A stretch of DNA of 64,000 bases from an uncultured Eubacteriales bacterium (GCA_949293815.1 CASFEZ010000006.1:1-64000), one strand, 5' to 3'; positions 8,970-19,940 are shown, numbered from the stretch's first letter. Made by a program: numbers and translations. The notes: generated by a model not told the origin, from the letters alone.

Positions 8970-8998
8970 AACAGCCGTGCGGTAAAGGCACGGCTGTT
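8970..8998 (-). terminator. Terminator of the sugar isomerase-like gene
   Basis: aacagccgtgc / gcacggctgtt stem, followed on the minus strand by ctttttattt. It lies 15 bases beyond the stop of the next gene. Confidence 0.75.
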
Positions 8999-9012
8999 TG
9001 CAATTGTTGGGA

Positions 9013-9834
9013 TTATAGAAGCGGGCGCAGAAAATCGAGGCTCAGACGGGCGTCTTCCATAGGGGTGCGACCGGCATCAGGCTGGTCCTGTTCCACAACG
9101 ACCCATTCGGCGCCTGCTTCCCGGCTGGCGCGGATAAGCTCGGGCATATTCTGCATACCATACCCGCAGGGCATAAAGGAAAAATTTTCTGCGGTGCGTT
9201 TTGGCGTTTCTTCTCTGCCGATTAGCCCATAAAGCGGCTGACCGTCGGCGCTGCCCTTGAGATAAAAATCTTTCAGGTGAACAATCGGTGCGCGTCCGGT
9301 GTATTTGCGCACATAAGCCGCCGGGTCTTCTCCGCCGATGTGCACCCAGCAGGTATCCAGCTCACTCATCAATTCCTCGGGCGCGGTCAGACGATAGAGC
9401 ATATCCAGACCGTACTCCCCATCGATTTTGACAAATTCAAAATCGTGGTTGTGGTACAGCAGCTGCATTCCCATACGGCGGCAGACGCTACCGATGGATT
9501 TGATTTGTTCCACTGTCTGTGCAAAACCGGATGTGCCGGGACGCAGCTCCTCGGGTAAATAGGGAATGGCAATATAACGGCATCCGATGGTTTGATATAC
9601 GGCTGCTGTCCCTGCCGGGTCTTTTGCCAGCTCCGCCAGAGGAACATGCGCGGAAACAGGTTGCAGCCGGATTTCTTTCAGAAAATCGCGGATGACCGCA
9701 GGATCTCTGTCGAAAAGCCCGGCAAATTCAACGCCGTCATAGCCAAGTTCCTTTACTTCTTTAATGGTGCCAAAAAAATCCTCTTCCATCTGTTCCCGGA
9801 CAGAGTACAGCTGGAGGGCAATTGGTAGCGGCAT
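9013..9834 (-). CDS. Sugar phosphate isomerase/epimerase (xylose isomerase-like TIM barrel)
   Basis: 273 residues. The fold of the AP-endonuclease-2/IolE/IolI family is evident: 'IALQLYSVREQM' at the N-terminus, 'YDGVEFAG', 'LLYHNHDFEF' with metal-binding His/Glu, 'SELDTCWVHIGG' and 'IVHLKDFY'. Family members isomerise, epimerise or dehydrate sugars and inositols using a divalent metal. The exact substrate cannot be told from sequence. Ribosome site aaggaa lies 9 bases before ATG. Monocistronic by its terminator. Confidence 0.8.
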   Translation of the reverse strand: MPLPIALQLYSVREQMEEDFFGTIKEVKELGYDGVEFAGLFDRDPAVIRDFLKEIRLQPVSAHVPLAELAKDPAGTAAVYQTIGCRYIAIPYLPEELRPGTSGFAQTVEQIKSIGSVCRRMGMQLLYHNHDFEFVKIDGEYGLDMLYRLTAPEELMSELDTCWVHIGGEDPAAYVRKYTGRAPIVHLKDFYLKGSADGQPLYGLIGREETPKRTAENFSFMPCGYGMQNMPELIRASREAGAEWVVVEQDQPDAGRTPMEDARLSLDFLRPLL

Positions 9835-9872
9835 AACGGGGATTCCTTTCCGTAGACCGACAGACGCCGGTT

Positions 9873-9986
9873 TTATTCGGTGACATCATCGTCGTTGGCG
9901 ATACCTAAAAATCTTTTGATTAAATCAATGATAAAATTGATTGCGCGATAGACATAGTTAAGAAGATTTTGAACAGCCTGACTCAT
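9873..9986 (-). CDS. 37-residue amphipathic peptide
   Basis: Minus-strand small gene starting MSQAVQNLLNYVYRAINFI and ending with an acidic NDDDVTE tail. It has a perfect ribosome site (AGGAGG, 8 bases before ATG). The middle forms an amphipathic helix with hydrophobic Leu/Ile/Phe/Tyr spacing and two or three basic residues. This could be a membrane-binding peptide, a phenol-soluble-modulin-like secreted peptide, or a toxin. No homologue is recognised. It stands alone between the isomerase and ligA. Confidence 0.55.
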   Translation of the reverse strand: MSQAVQNLLNYVYRAINFIIDLIKRFLGIANDDDVTE

Positions 9987-10137
9987 ATAAATAGCCTCCT
10001 ATTTTTATAGTTATCCTTATTTTAACAGATTTTGCTGCGATTGGCAAGGCATTTTTATAAATTTTGGGCAAAAAAGATGCAATGCTTGCGCGGAAAACCG
10101 GTTTTTATGTATCATAAAGAGATTTTGACATATTCGC

Positions 10138-10166
10138 TTGAAAAAATCGGATAATACCTGTATAAT
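10138..10166 (+). promoter_or_regulatory. Sigma-A promoter of ligA
   Basis: TTGAAA, 17-bp spacer, TATAAT. It ends about 32 bases before the ligA start and 18 before its ribosome site. Confidence 0.75.
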
Positions 10167-10177
10167 AAATGTGATGA

Positions 10178-12181
<2,004 letters not shown>

Positions 12182-12184
12182 AGG

Positions 12185-13153
12185 CTATAAGGTGCCGTCA
12201 TAAAAGGCTTTGCGGAACCAGATATCGTCGGTGGAAAAGGTTTTGCCGTTCAGATAGCCCAACAGACCGCCGTCATCCTGAAAACGGAAGGTGACGGAAT
12301 AGGAATACAGGCATTGCTTTTTGTAGCCGCCGTATTGTTTGTTCAGCGCATTGGTTCCGTATTTGCCATCGCCCAGCAGCGGGTGCCCGATGGACGCCAG
12401 ATGGGCGCGGATTTGGTGGGTGCGTCCGGTCAGCAAGTCAACTTGCAGCAGCGACAGCCCGTTTCGATAGTCCAGAACAGTGTATCTGGTTAAAATCTTT
12501 TTTGCATCGGGGGCTTTTTGATTGGCGATATAAACGCGGTTTTTGGCGCTGTCCTTGCGTAAATAGCCGGTTAAGGTTTCGGTTTTTTTTGGCATTTTGC
12601 CAATTACCAGGCATAAATACAGCTTGGTCAGTTCGCGGTTTTTTATCTTCTCGTTTAATATGCGTAAGGCTTCGGCGTTTTTTGCCGCCAGCACCAGTCC
12701 GCCGGTGTTTCGGTCGATGCGGTTGGCCAGCGCCGGCGCAAAGGAATTTTCCCTTGCGGGGTCGTATTCCCCCTTTTCATATAAATAGCGCTGTACAGAG
12801 CCAATGAGGGTGCAGATATATTCGCCGTCATCCGGATGGCAGAGCAGACCGGCTTTTTTGTTAAGGATTAAAATATTTTCGTCCTCGTAAAGAATATTCA
12901 GCTGCTTTGGGGCTGAGAGAAAATCGTATTTTTTCGTTGTATTTTCCGCGAAAAATTCATCGCTGATGTACATGGCAACCTCGTCGCCCTCCGCCAGTTT
13001 AACGGCAATATCCGCCTTTTTGCCGTTCAGCTTAATGCGCTTGGTCCGCAGGTATTTATACAATAGAGATTTTGGCATGGCGGGTACGGTTTTGGCGATA
13101 AATTTATCCAGTCTTTGTCCGCTGTCGTTGGCGGAAATATGATAAAGCTTCAT
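12185..13153 (-). CDS. RluA-family 23S rRNA/tRNA pseudouridine synthase
   Basis: 322 residues from the ATG at 13153 (gagg 6-9 bases upstream). The frame extends upstream to 13438 but would run across radC and lacks the family's usual start. An N-terminal S4 RNA-binding domain ('QRLDKFIAKTVPAMPKSLLYK') precedes the catalytic domain with 'ANRIDRNTGGLVLAAKN' (Asp of the R-x-D-x-x-TGG/SG motif) and 'LLTGRTHQIRAHLASIGHPLLGD'. It converts specific uridines in rRNA or tRNA. The exact target (RluC/RluD class) is not clear. It diverges from radC with only 38 bp between starts. Confidence 0.92.
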   Translation of the reverse strand: MKLYHISANDSGQRLDKFIAKTVPAMPKSLLYKYLRTKRIKLNGKKADIAVKLAEGDEVAMYISDEFFAENTTKKYDFLSAPKQLNILYEDENILILNKKAGLLCHPDDGEYICTLIGSVQRYLYEKGEYDPARENSFAPALANRIDRNTGGLVLAAKNAEALRILNEKIKNRELTKLYLCLVIGKMPKKTETLTGYLRKDSAKNRVYIANQKAPDAKKILTRYTVLDYRNGLSLLQVDLLTGRTHQIRAHLASIGHPLLGDGKYGTNALNKQYGGYKKQCLYSYSVTFRFQDDGGLLGYLNGKTFSTDDIWFRKAFYDGTL

Positions 13154-13191
13154 AAGCAACCTCGTGAAAATGCTGTTTGGGTGGTGTAGTT

Positions 13192-13944
13192 TTGGATACG
13201 GAGAAAGAAATAGCAACGGTGCCGAAAGAAACGGACATCGATTTGGACGCGATTTTTGACCATTCCGGACACCGGCAGCGGTTAAAAACGTATTACGCAG
13301 AAAACGGAATGGACACGCTGCGCGATTATGAAACATTGGAGCTGCTGCTATTTTACGCCATTCCGCGCAAAGATACAAGAGTGATTGCCCGACGGCTTTT
13401 GAATAAATTCGGCTCTTTGTCGGCGGTGTTTGACGCATCGGTGTTGGAACTGACCGGTGTAAAAGGCGTTGGTGAGAATACAGCGCTGCTTATACATATG
13501 GTGCCGGATTTGGCACGCGCGTATCTGGTGAGCAAAAAGGAAGAAAAGCCGCCACTCAAATCTTTGGACGCCATTCGGGAATATCTGGCGGATTATTTTG
13601 TAGGGCGGGATGTGGAGTGCTTTTATCTGCTCTGCTTGGACAATGCCGGTCGTCCGCTGCGGTGCGTGAAACTGGCGGAGGGCGATACCGCCGCAGTGAT
13701 AGTGAATTTGAAAAAGGTCGGGCTGGAAATCGCCGGTTCCGGCGCATCGGGCATTGTGATTGCCCATAACCATCCGAATGGCGAGGCGCTTCCATCGCAA
13801 AGGGATGTTGAGGTAACGGAGAAAATCGCCAATCTTGCCGAGCAGCTTAACGCAAGGCTGTATGACCATATTATTTATTCTGCTGCCGATGCTTTTTCCA
13901 TGGCGCAAAGCAATCGGTTCTATGCCGGGTTTTTTCGCTATTGA
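13192..13944 (+). CDS. radC: RadC-family JAB/MPN protein
   Basis: 250 residues from a TTG at 13192 behind gggtggtg; another in-frame TTG at 13177 has no site. The N-terminal helix-hairpin-helix part ('ELTGVKGVGENTALLIHMV') is followed by the JAMM metal motif 'HNHPNGEALPSQRD' (HxHx7Sx2D). RadC/UPF0758 proteins were once thought to act in DNA repair, but their biochemical role remains uncertain. Divergent from the pseudouridine synthase gene. The 195 bases after the stop hold no gene. Confidence 0.9.
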   Translation: MDTEKEIATVPKETDIDLDAIFDHSGHRQRLKTYYAENGMDTLRDYETLELLLFYAIPRKDTRVIARRLLNKFGSLSAVFDASVLELTGVKGVGENTALLIHMVPDLARAYLVSKKEEKPPLKSLDAIREYLADYFVGRDVECFYLLCLDNAGRPLRCVKLAEGDTAAVIVNLKKVGLEIAGSGASGIVIAHNHPNGEALPSQRDVEVTEKIANLAEQLNARLYDHIIYSAADAFSMAQSNRFYAGFFRY

Positions 13945-14139
13945 TTGCAGCGTCCAAAACGAAAATGGTATAGATGGTCTCAAATCAAAAATAGCTCCTG
14001 CCAGTCACGGACAAGTACCGAGCCTGTGCCGGAGCAAAGGATATTTACAGGGAACTGTCGCTTCGGTTTTTTCGGAGCGGCGGCTTTTTGATATACGGAT
14101 GGCATACCTGTTTGTCGGCAGCGCGTATGGCACGGACTG

Positions 14140-15159
14140 TCAGCGAATGCCGGAGGAACGGTCTTCTTCGCTGGTTTCGCTGTTTTCGGTGATATAGCGC
14201 AGGACTTCTTCGACAGTCGTGAACGCGAGGGCTACCGTGGTATCGGCAGCGCCGTAATACAGAGCGATGCGTCTGGTTGCGCCGTCCGCCACAGCGGCGC
14301 AGGGGAAGCAGACATTCGGCACAAAGCCCTGCTGTTCATAGTCCGTCTCCGGGGTCAGCAGGAAGGTTTTGCAGCGATACAGCACCCGGCTCGGCTCGTC
14401 CCGGTCGAGAATGGCACCGCCGATGCTGTAGACAAAGCCGTTGCAGGTACCGGTAACGCCGTGATAGAACAGCAGCCAGCCCAAATCGGTTTCAATAGGC
14501 GCCGCGCCTGCGCCGATTTTTACATTTTCCCACCAGTTGCCGGAGGGGCTCATTACATGGCGGTGATGTCCCCAGAACTCCATATCCGGGCTTTGGCTCA
14601 GAAAGATATCGCCGAACGGGGTGTGGCCGCTGTCGCTTGGGCGGGAAAGCAGGGTATACAGCCCGCCGATTTTGCGGGGGAACAAGACCGCGTTGCGGTT
14701 AAACGGCAAAAATGGGTTTTCCAGCTTTTCAAAGTGCACAAAATCGGTGGTTTTTGCCATGCCAATGGCCGCGCCGTAAAAATCCTGACACCAGATGACA
14801 TAATAAACGCCGTCTACCAGCACAAGCCGGGGGTCGTAGGCATAGCGCAGGGCAACGGGGCTGCCGTTTTTGTCCCGCAGGTCAATGGGCTCTTTTTCAA
14901 TCTCCCAGCTGAGACCATCTTTGCTCCTTGCCAGAAAAATCAGGGGAATGCCGTTGGTTCTTTCGCCGCGGATGGAGGCGATAAAACCGCCCTGATAGGG
15001 CAGAACGGCGCTATTGAAGACGCGGGCAATACCGGTTTGCGGATGGCGGCCAATCACCGGGTTGCCGTCGTAGCGCCAAAGAGGCAGCTCGGATGCGTTT
15101 TTCGGTCTATCCTGCCAGGGCAACTGGGGCACCGGCGGTGTGTTAAGCAATTGATACAT
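14140..15159 (-). CDS. GH130-family beta-mannoside phosphorylase/glycosidase
   Basis: 339 residues. Five-bladed propeller signatures of GH130: 'YDGNPVIGRHP', 'GVYYVIWCQDFYGAAIGMAKTTDF' and 'LRYAYDPRLVLVDG', where the Asp fits the family's catalytic acid. Characterised members phosphorolyse or hydrolyse beta-1,4 or beta-1,2 mannosides, such as mannosyl-glucose or N-glycan cores. Substrate is not assignable here. It begins 12 bases after the TIGR03936 gene, so it is the last gene of that operon. This is an unusual partner, because that pair normally sits near ribosomal protein or RNase G genes. Confidence 0.8.
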   Translation of the reverse strand: MYQLLNTPPVPQLPWQDRPKNASELPLWRYDGNPVIGRHPQTGIARVFNSAVLPYQGGFIASIRGERTNGIPLIFLARSKDGLSWEIEKEPIDLRDKNGSPVALRYAYDPRLVLVDGVYYVIWCQDFYGAAIGMAKTTDFVHFEKLENPFLPFNRNAVLFPRKIGGLYTLLSRPSDSGHTPFGDIFLSQSPDMEFWGHHRHVMSPSGNWWENVKIGAGAAPIETDLGWLLFYHGVTGTCNGFVYSIGGAILDRDEPSRVLYRCKTFLLTPETDYEQQGFVPNVCFPCAAVADGATRRIALYYGAADTTVALAFTTVEEVLRYITENSETSEEDRSSGIR

Positions 15160-15171
15160 ACAGTTTCTCCT

Positions 15172-15819
15172 TTATTTAAATGGTCCGGTCTCGGTCAGCA
15201 GCGCCACCCGGCGCACCAGGGTGGTTTCGATGCCGGTTTGCCGGCGCATGGTTTCTGCCAGTAAAATCGGGTTGACATTTTTTTCGCTGCCTGCGGGCAG
15301 TTCGATGCGCAGCAGGGGCGCGCCGGTTTGTTCCTCGAATCGGTATTCGGACACGCCCTCCAACAGATTGACGGTTTTTACGACACGCTTGCCGTGGGAT
15401 TTGCCTGTTTTTTCGCAGAAAAGCTCCCCTTTATCCAAAAGCGCCTGTACGGCGGCAGGGTCGGTATGTTCGGCGAAGAAAAACAGGTATTCGGCTTTGG
15501 TGATGGCGCGCACCGGCTGCACCGGGTTGTAGCAATCGGTTATTTCAAGCCCTTCGGGCAGAACGGCGTTCAGTTTTTCCATGACCGCCATATTTTTGAT
15601 ATCGCCTACCACGCGGATGTCCATTACATCGTTTTCACTTTCCGCGCCCAGGGGCAGCGGCAGAGCGAAGGTGGCATAGGGGTGCGGGTTAAAGCCTTCG
15701 GTGTACCAGACAGGAATATCCGTGCGCCGCAGCGAGCGCAGCATGGCGCGGCTTAAATCCAGATGGGAGATAAACCGCAGGCGGCCGCGTTTGGAAAAGT
15801 TAAGCCTTACATCTCGCAT
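15172..15819 (-). CDS. TIGR03936-family (DUF2344) radical-SAM-linked protein
   Basis: 215 residues beginning MRDVRLNFSKRGRLRFISHLDL, with 'WYTEGFNPHPYATFALPLPLG', both diagnostic of DUF2344. The family is nearly always adjacent or fused to the TIGR03960 radical SAM protein, as here: the start overlaps the end of that gene by 20 bases. It presumably forms a complex with it in an RNA or protein modification whose target is unknown. Confidence 0.9.
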   Translation of the reverse strand: MRDVRLNFSKRGRLRFISHLDLSRAMLRSLRRTDIPVWYTEGFNPHPYATFALPLPLGAESENDVMDIRVVGDIKNMAVMEKLNAVLPEGLEITDCYNPVQPVRAITKAEYLFFFAEHTDPAAVQALLDKGELFCEKTGKSHGKRVVKTVNLLEGVSEYRFEEQTGAPLLRIELPAGSEKNVNPILLAETMRRQTGIETTLVRRVALLTETGPFK

Positions 15820-17647
15820 CGCAATGTCCTCCGTTCAGTTGATCTGCGCCGCAGCCCGCGCATTGCACCCGGCAATGGGGGGTGGTTTCGGCGCGGTTGG
15901 CTTTTTCCGCTTCCCGCTTCAGAAAAGATTTGCGAATGCCGTAATTCAGGTGATCCCAGGGCAGAACTTCCGCATAATCGCGCTTGCGATTCGCATAAAA
16001 GGCAGGGGAAAGCCCCCTGTCGCGAAACGCCTGCCACCAGGTTTCCGGTTTGAAATGATCCTCCCAGCTGTCAAAAATGCAGCCGCTGCGCCAGGCGGTT
16101 TCAATGACATCGCAAAGTCTTCGGTCGCCCCGCGCCAGTACGCCCTCCAAAAGACTGACATCCGGATGGTGACAGCTGAGGGAAACTTTTCTTGTGGTAA
16201 TACAGGAGCGCAGATACGCCTGTTTTTCCCGCAGCTGCTCTTCGGTGTCCTGCGCTTCCCACTGGAAAGGCGTAAAGGGTTTCGGCACAAAGTTGGAGGC
16301 GCTGACGCTGACCTGCACCGATTTGCCCTTAGGCTTATTGGGATTGTGGTAAAAGGTATCCACCACTTTCTGCGCCAGATCCGCAATGCCTGCCACATCC
16401 TGCTGTGTTTCTGTGGGCAGCCCGAGCATAAAGTAGAGCTTGACCGCCGTCCTGCCGCCGGAAAAGGCTTTGCGGGCGGTGGTAAGGATTTCTTCTTCGG
16501 AGATATTTTTGTTTATCACATCCCGCAGCCGCTGGGTGCCCGCTTCCGCCGCAAAGGTCAGCCCGCTTTTGCGGATGGAGGAGAGCTTTTCCAAAAGCTC
16601 TTCGTCAAAATTATCGATACGCAGCGAGGGCAGGGCGATGTTAATCTTACGCGGATCTGCCCAGGAGAGCAGCTGGTTGAGCAGCGGCTGAATCTGGCTG
16701 TAATCACTGCTGGACAGCGAGCAGAGGGAGAGCTCATCATATCCGGTGTTTTCGCAAAGCTGAAGGCTTTGGCGGCTAATCGTTTCCGGTGATTTTTCGC
16801 GGATCGGGCGGTAAATAAAGCCTGCCTGACAGAACCGGCAGCCGCGAATACAGCCCCGAAAAATTTCGTGCACCGCCCGGTCAAAGACCGTTTCGGTAAA
16901 CGGCACCACAAAGTTGTCGGGGTAATAGACATGCTCCAGGTCGGAAACATTGCGCTTATTGACCACGGCGGGCGCGGTTTTTAAGGGAGTGATTTTTTCA
17001 ACCGTGCCGTCCGCGTAGTAGGAAACATCGTAAAGAGAGGGGACATAAATGCCCTCGATATGGGAGGCGGCTTCCAGAAAAGACGCCTTGTCGCCGCCTT
17101 TGCGTTTCCATTCCTTATATAAGTCCAGCAGCTCCATCATCACATCTTCGCCGTCGCCGAGCATAAACAAATCGATAAACGCTGCCATGGGCTCGGCGTT
17201 GCAGGCGCAGGGACCGCCGGCAACAACCAGCGGTGAAAGGGACGGGCGGTCTTTGGCGCGGACAGGGATTCCCGCCAGATCCAGCATATTGAGCACATTG
17301 GTGTAGCAAAGCTCATACATTAAGGTAAAGCCGATGATGTCAAATTCCCCCAGCGGGTCGCCGCTTTCCAGCGCATAGAGCGGAATCTGGTTGTCCCGCA
17401 GAACCTTTTCCATATCGTCCCGGGGGGCGAATACCCTCTCGCACCAGGCGTCGGGGCGGGTGTTGATCAGCCCGTAGAGAATTTTCATGCCCAAGTGGGA
17501 CATGCCAATCTCATAGGTGTCGGGGAAACAGAAGGCAAAGCGTACATCGACAGCCTTTTTGTCTTTTATTACGCTTCCGGCTTCGCCGCCGGTATAGGCG
17601 GCGGGCTTTTGCACCGAGAGCAGGTATTTTTCGATTTGTTGATTCAT
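15800..17647 (-). CDS. TIGR03960-family B12-binding-like radical SAM protein
   Basis: 615 residues from the ATG at 17647 (ggag 7 bases upstream, MNQQIEKYLLSVQKPA). Longer in-frame starts to 17794 have no ribosome site. An N-terminal B12-binding-like fold ('EIGMSHLGMKILYGLIN') is followed by the radical SAM motif 'FRGCIRGCRFCQAGF' (CxxxCxxC) and 'GAEAGTQRLRDVINKN'-like barrel motifs. The C-terminus carries extra Cys pairs (CAGCGADQLNGGHC) that may bind metal. Operon head for the DUF2344 and GH130 genes. The reaction is unknown for the family. Confidence 0.9.
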   Translation of the reverse strand: MNQQIEKYLLSVQKPAAYTGGEAGSVIKDKKAVDVRFAFCFPDTYEIGMSHLGMKILYGLINTRPDAWCERVFAPRDDMEKVLRDNQIPLYALESGDPLGEFDIIGFTLMYELCYTNVLNMLDLAGIPVRAKDRPSLSPLVVAGGPCACNAEPMAAFIDLFMLGDGEDVMMELLDLYKEWKRKGGDKASFLEAASHIEGIYVPSLYDVSYYADGTVEKITPLKTAPAVVNKRNVSDLEHVYYPDNFVVPFTETVFDRAVHEIFRGCIRGCRFCQAGFIYRPIREKSPETISRQSLQLCENTGYDELSLCSLSSSDYSQIQPLLNQLLSWADPRKINIALPSLRIDNFDEELLEKLSSIRKSGLTFAAEAGTQRLRDVINKNISEEEILTTARKAFSGGRTAVKLYFMLGLPTETQQDVAGIADLAQKVVDTFYHNPNKPKGKSVQVSVSASNFVPKPFTPFQWEAQDTEEQLREKQAYLRSCITTRKVSLSCHHPDVSLLEGVLARGDRRLCDVIETAWRSGCIFDSWEDHFKPETWWQAFRDRGLSPAFYANRKRDYAEVLPWDHLNYGIRKSFLKREAEKANRAETTPHCRVQCAGCGADQLNGGHCDARCKA

Positions 17648-17824
17648 AAGTGACTCCGTTATGATACCGTTCATTGCTTGCTTTACCAAAGGCAAAACAA
17701 TCAATGACAGCCTGAATTGTCTTTTTGTAAAGCCAATCCGCCTCGGCGGATTTTGGACTGGGGCTATTGTACCATATTGGCAGAACAAACGCAAGAAGCG
17801 CTTTGGACTTTTGCATAAAAGGAG

Positions 17825-17856
17825 CCCCGCCCCCGGCAGAGGAGCCGGAGGCGGGG
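17825..17856 (-). terminator. Terminator downstream of the HtrA gene
   Basis: CCCCGCCCCCGG / CCGGAGGCGGGG stem, followed on the minus strand by ctcctttta. It lies 53 bases past the protease stop. Confidence 0.65.
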
Positions 17857-17908
17857 AGAAAGGGGAAATTATGAAAAAGCTTTGTCGTTGTTTTTTACAG
17901 TGCCATTG

Positions 17909-19447
17909 TTAAAGGTCGTAAACATTGGAATAGGCGGTGCGCGGCGAGGCGGGAACTGCCTCCTGAGCGACCAGCTCAGCCGTAAAGGTGCTGCCGTCCC
18001 GGTAAACGGTCAGGGTAATGCGGCTGCCGCTTTTGTAATTTTTCAGTGCGTTTTTCAGCTCCAAAACCGAAGTAACCACTTCATCGCCGATGGCAGTAAT
18101 CACATCGCCGGTTTGCAGCCCTGCCAGATCCGCAGCGCCGCCTGCGCCAAGCGCAACAATGTATGCGCCCTGCGGCAGTTGATAGCGCGCGGCAGTAGAG
18201 GCGCTTAAACTCTGGCATGAAACGGAAAGCAGCGGCTTATTGCGGGCGTACCCGTATTCCACAATATCGGCGATGATGCCTTTTACATCGTTGATTGGAA
18301 TACAGAAGGAAAGCCCTTCAATGGTGGAATCGGCATATTTCGAGGTGACAATGCCAATCACTTCTCCGTCCATATTCAATGCCGGTCCGCCGGAATTGCC
18401 GGAGTTGACGGCGGCATCGGTCTGGAACATATTGATGGAGCTGTTCTCATCGGAAAGCTCGCGGTTCAGAGCGCTGACAACGCCGCTGGTCAGTGTATAG
18501 GACAGCGTTCCCAGAGGGTTGCCGATAATCAGCACCGTATCGCCGACCGACAGCGTATCGGAATCGCCGAGGGTGACGGCATTCAGACGGGTTGCTTCGG
18601 TTTTTAATACGGCGATATCATTATCTTTATCAAAGCCGACCAAGGTTGCGGATTTTTCAGAACCGTCAAAAAATGAAACCGTAATGTCACTGCCGCCCTC
18701 TACCACATGGTAATTGGTGAGAATATAACCGTCTGGGGATAGAATAAACCCGGAACCGGTGGATTGCCCGATATAGCTTTGCCCGAACAGGGTGTTGGAC
18801 AGCATGATTTGTGCGGTAACGCTTACCACGGAGGAGGCGGATTCGTTATAAATATCCCGTGCGGTTTTTGCGACTGCCGCGTTGGTGCTGGCCACGGCCG
18901 CGGCTTCGCTGCCGGCGATGCTGTCGGCGGCAGTGGTCACGCGGGCACTTTCGCTGCCGGTGGAATCGGGGGCGGTTTCGGCGGCAATCGTCTGTATGAC
19001 AGCCGGACGGTATTCGGTTGTTTGGCTGTTCGCAGAGATGGCGGCAGAAGAATCCGAACGGGAGGCTTCGTTTCTTTCAATGGCGATATTTGCCGACAGG
19101 GTACCGCTGATGGTGCCTATAACAGCACAAAGCAAACAGAGCGCCGCCGCAAACAGAATCCGATTTTTATTGGCGGTTTGCTTTGCAGTTTTTTGTGCGG
19201 AGGAAATTAAAATTGAGTTGCGGTAGTGTTCGGCAGCCGTAGAGGGTTTTGGCGGCTCCGGTGCGGATGGTTTCGGTTGCAGGGGGCGATAATTTGCGCT
19301 GTAATCCCGCAGCGGCACCTGTGGGTCCGCCGACGGCTTTTCTTCCGGCGGCAGAATTTCCACCTTATTCTCCTGCGTGCTTTCCGGCGCGGAAAGACAA
19401 TCGGCTTCTTCCGGATTGCCGCGAGGCGCCGGCTGTTCGTTTGCCAT
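17909..19447 (-). CDS. HtrA/DegP-type membrane-anchored serine protease
   Basis: 512 residues from the ATG at 19447 with ggtggt 7 bases upstream; an earlier ATG at 19477 lies before that site. Order: cytoplasmic Pro/Glu-rich N-terminus, one TM segment ('ILFAAALCLLCAVIGTISGTL'-type), Ala/Ser/Thr-rich linker, trypsin-like domain with His in 'LTNYHVVEG', Asp in 'DNDIAVLK' and Ser in 'NSGNSGGPAL', then one PDZ domain ('GDVITAIGDEVV'). It degrades or refolds damaged proteins outside the membrane. Monocistronic by its terminator. Confidence 0.93.
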   Translation of the reverse strand: MANEQPAPRGNPEEADCLSAPESTQENKVEILPPEEKPSADPQVPLRDYSANYRPLQPKPSAPEPPKPSTAAEHYRNSILISSAQKTAKQTANKNRILFAAALCLLCAVIGTISGTLSANIAIERNEASRSDSSAAISANSQTTEYRPAVIQTIAAETAPDSTGSESARVTTAADSIAGSEAAAVASTNAAVAKTARDIYNESASSVVSVTAQIMLSNTLFGQSYIGQSTGSGFILSPDGYILTNYHVVEGGSDITVSFFDGSEKSATLVGFDKDNDIAVLKTEATRLNAVTLGDSDTLSVGDTVLIIGNPLGTLSYTLTSGVVSALNRELSDENSSINMFQTDAAVNSGNSGGPALNMDGEVIGIVTSKYADSTIEGLSFCIPINDVKGIIADIVEYGYARNKPLLSVSCQSLSASTAARYQLPQGAYIVALGAGGAADLAGLQTGDVITAIGDEVVTSVLELKNALKNYKSGSRITLTVYRDGSTFTAELVAQEAVPASPRTAYSNVYDL

Positions 19448-19686
19448 CGGTATCACCACCTTTTGCTTAAAATACATCTACCTTACGGTTTTATTGTAGC
19501 ATACCCCATAGAAAGAGAGTGTTTAACAGATGTAAACACATTATAAACATTACCGCAAAGAAAAGGTATGTACATATTTTCGCCAAACGGACGACAAAAA
19601 AGAGCGCTGCTGTTCATTTTTTTCGCTGTCACACAGCGGCAATGCCGCCGTATAATGTACTACAAAACATTCGGAGGAAGACGAAG

Positions 19687-19833
19687 ATGCGAAGGCGAAG
19701 AAAGAATTGGGGCTGTGCAGCGGCGGCGTTTGGGCTGGGACTTCTGATTGCCGTCTGCTTTCCGGAAAAAGCACTGATTGTTATTCTCTCCGCCGTCGTT
19801 GTATTATGCGGTTTTTTCCTTTGTAATCGATAA
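19687..19833 (+). CDS. 48-residue membrane protein upstream of spoVM
   Basis: It starts MRRRRKNWGCAAAAFGLGL, with ggagg 9 bases before ATG. Two hydrophobic segments are separated by 'CFPEK'. Small proteins of this type often precede spoVM in Clostridia, as I recall, and their role is unknown to me. It ends 18 bases before spoVM, so both are likely cotranscribed. The longer in-frame ORF to 19519 has no ribosome site. Confidence 0.65.
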   Translation: MRRRRKNWGCAAAAFGLGLLIAVCFPEKALIVILSAVVVLCGFFLCNR

Positions 19834-19851
19834 AAAAGAGGGGTCTGCGTC

Positions 19852-19932
19852 ATGAAAGTTGTCGTCATTCAAAGCCCGAAATTGCTCAGCGGTCTGCTGC
19901 GGCTGATTTTTGGAATCAAAAAGGAGAAGTGA
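19852..19932 (+). CDS. spoVM: Stage V sporulation protein SpoVM (26 residues)
   Basis: The peptide begins MKVVVIQSPKLLSGLLRLIF and has exactly the 26-residue length of B. subtilis SpoVM (MKFYTIKLPKFLGGIVRAML...). It shares the Pro-Lys-x-Leu core, the Gly/Leu-rich amphipathic helix and a basic tail. SpoVM binds the convex forespore membrane and anchors SpoIVA to start coat assembly. Ribosome site gagggg lies 7-8 bases upstream. This is direct evidence that the host sporulates or descends from sporulators. It is followed immediately by a bidirectional terminator. Confidence 0.85.
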   Translation: MKVVVIQSPKLLSGLLRLIFGIKKEK

Positions 19933-19940
19933 AACAAAAT

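Noticed and set aside
13835..14197. 120-codon ORF overlapping radC and the GH130 gene
   Set aside because: Out of frame with radC, no start signal, and it runs into the antisense of a clear gene.
15701..16792. 363-codon ORF opposite the radical SAM genes
   Set aside because: Antisense to two diagnostic family members; Arg/Gly-rich, no ribosome site.
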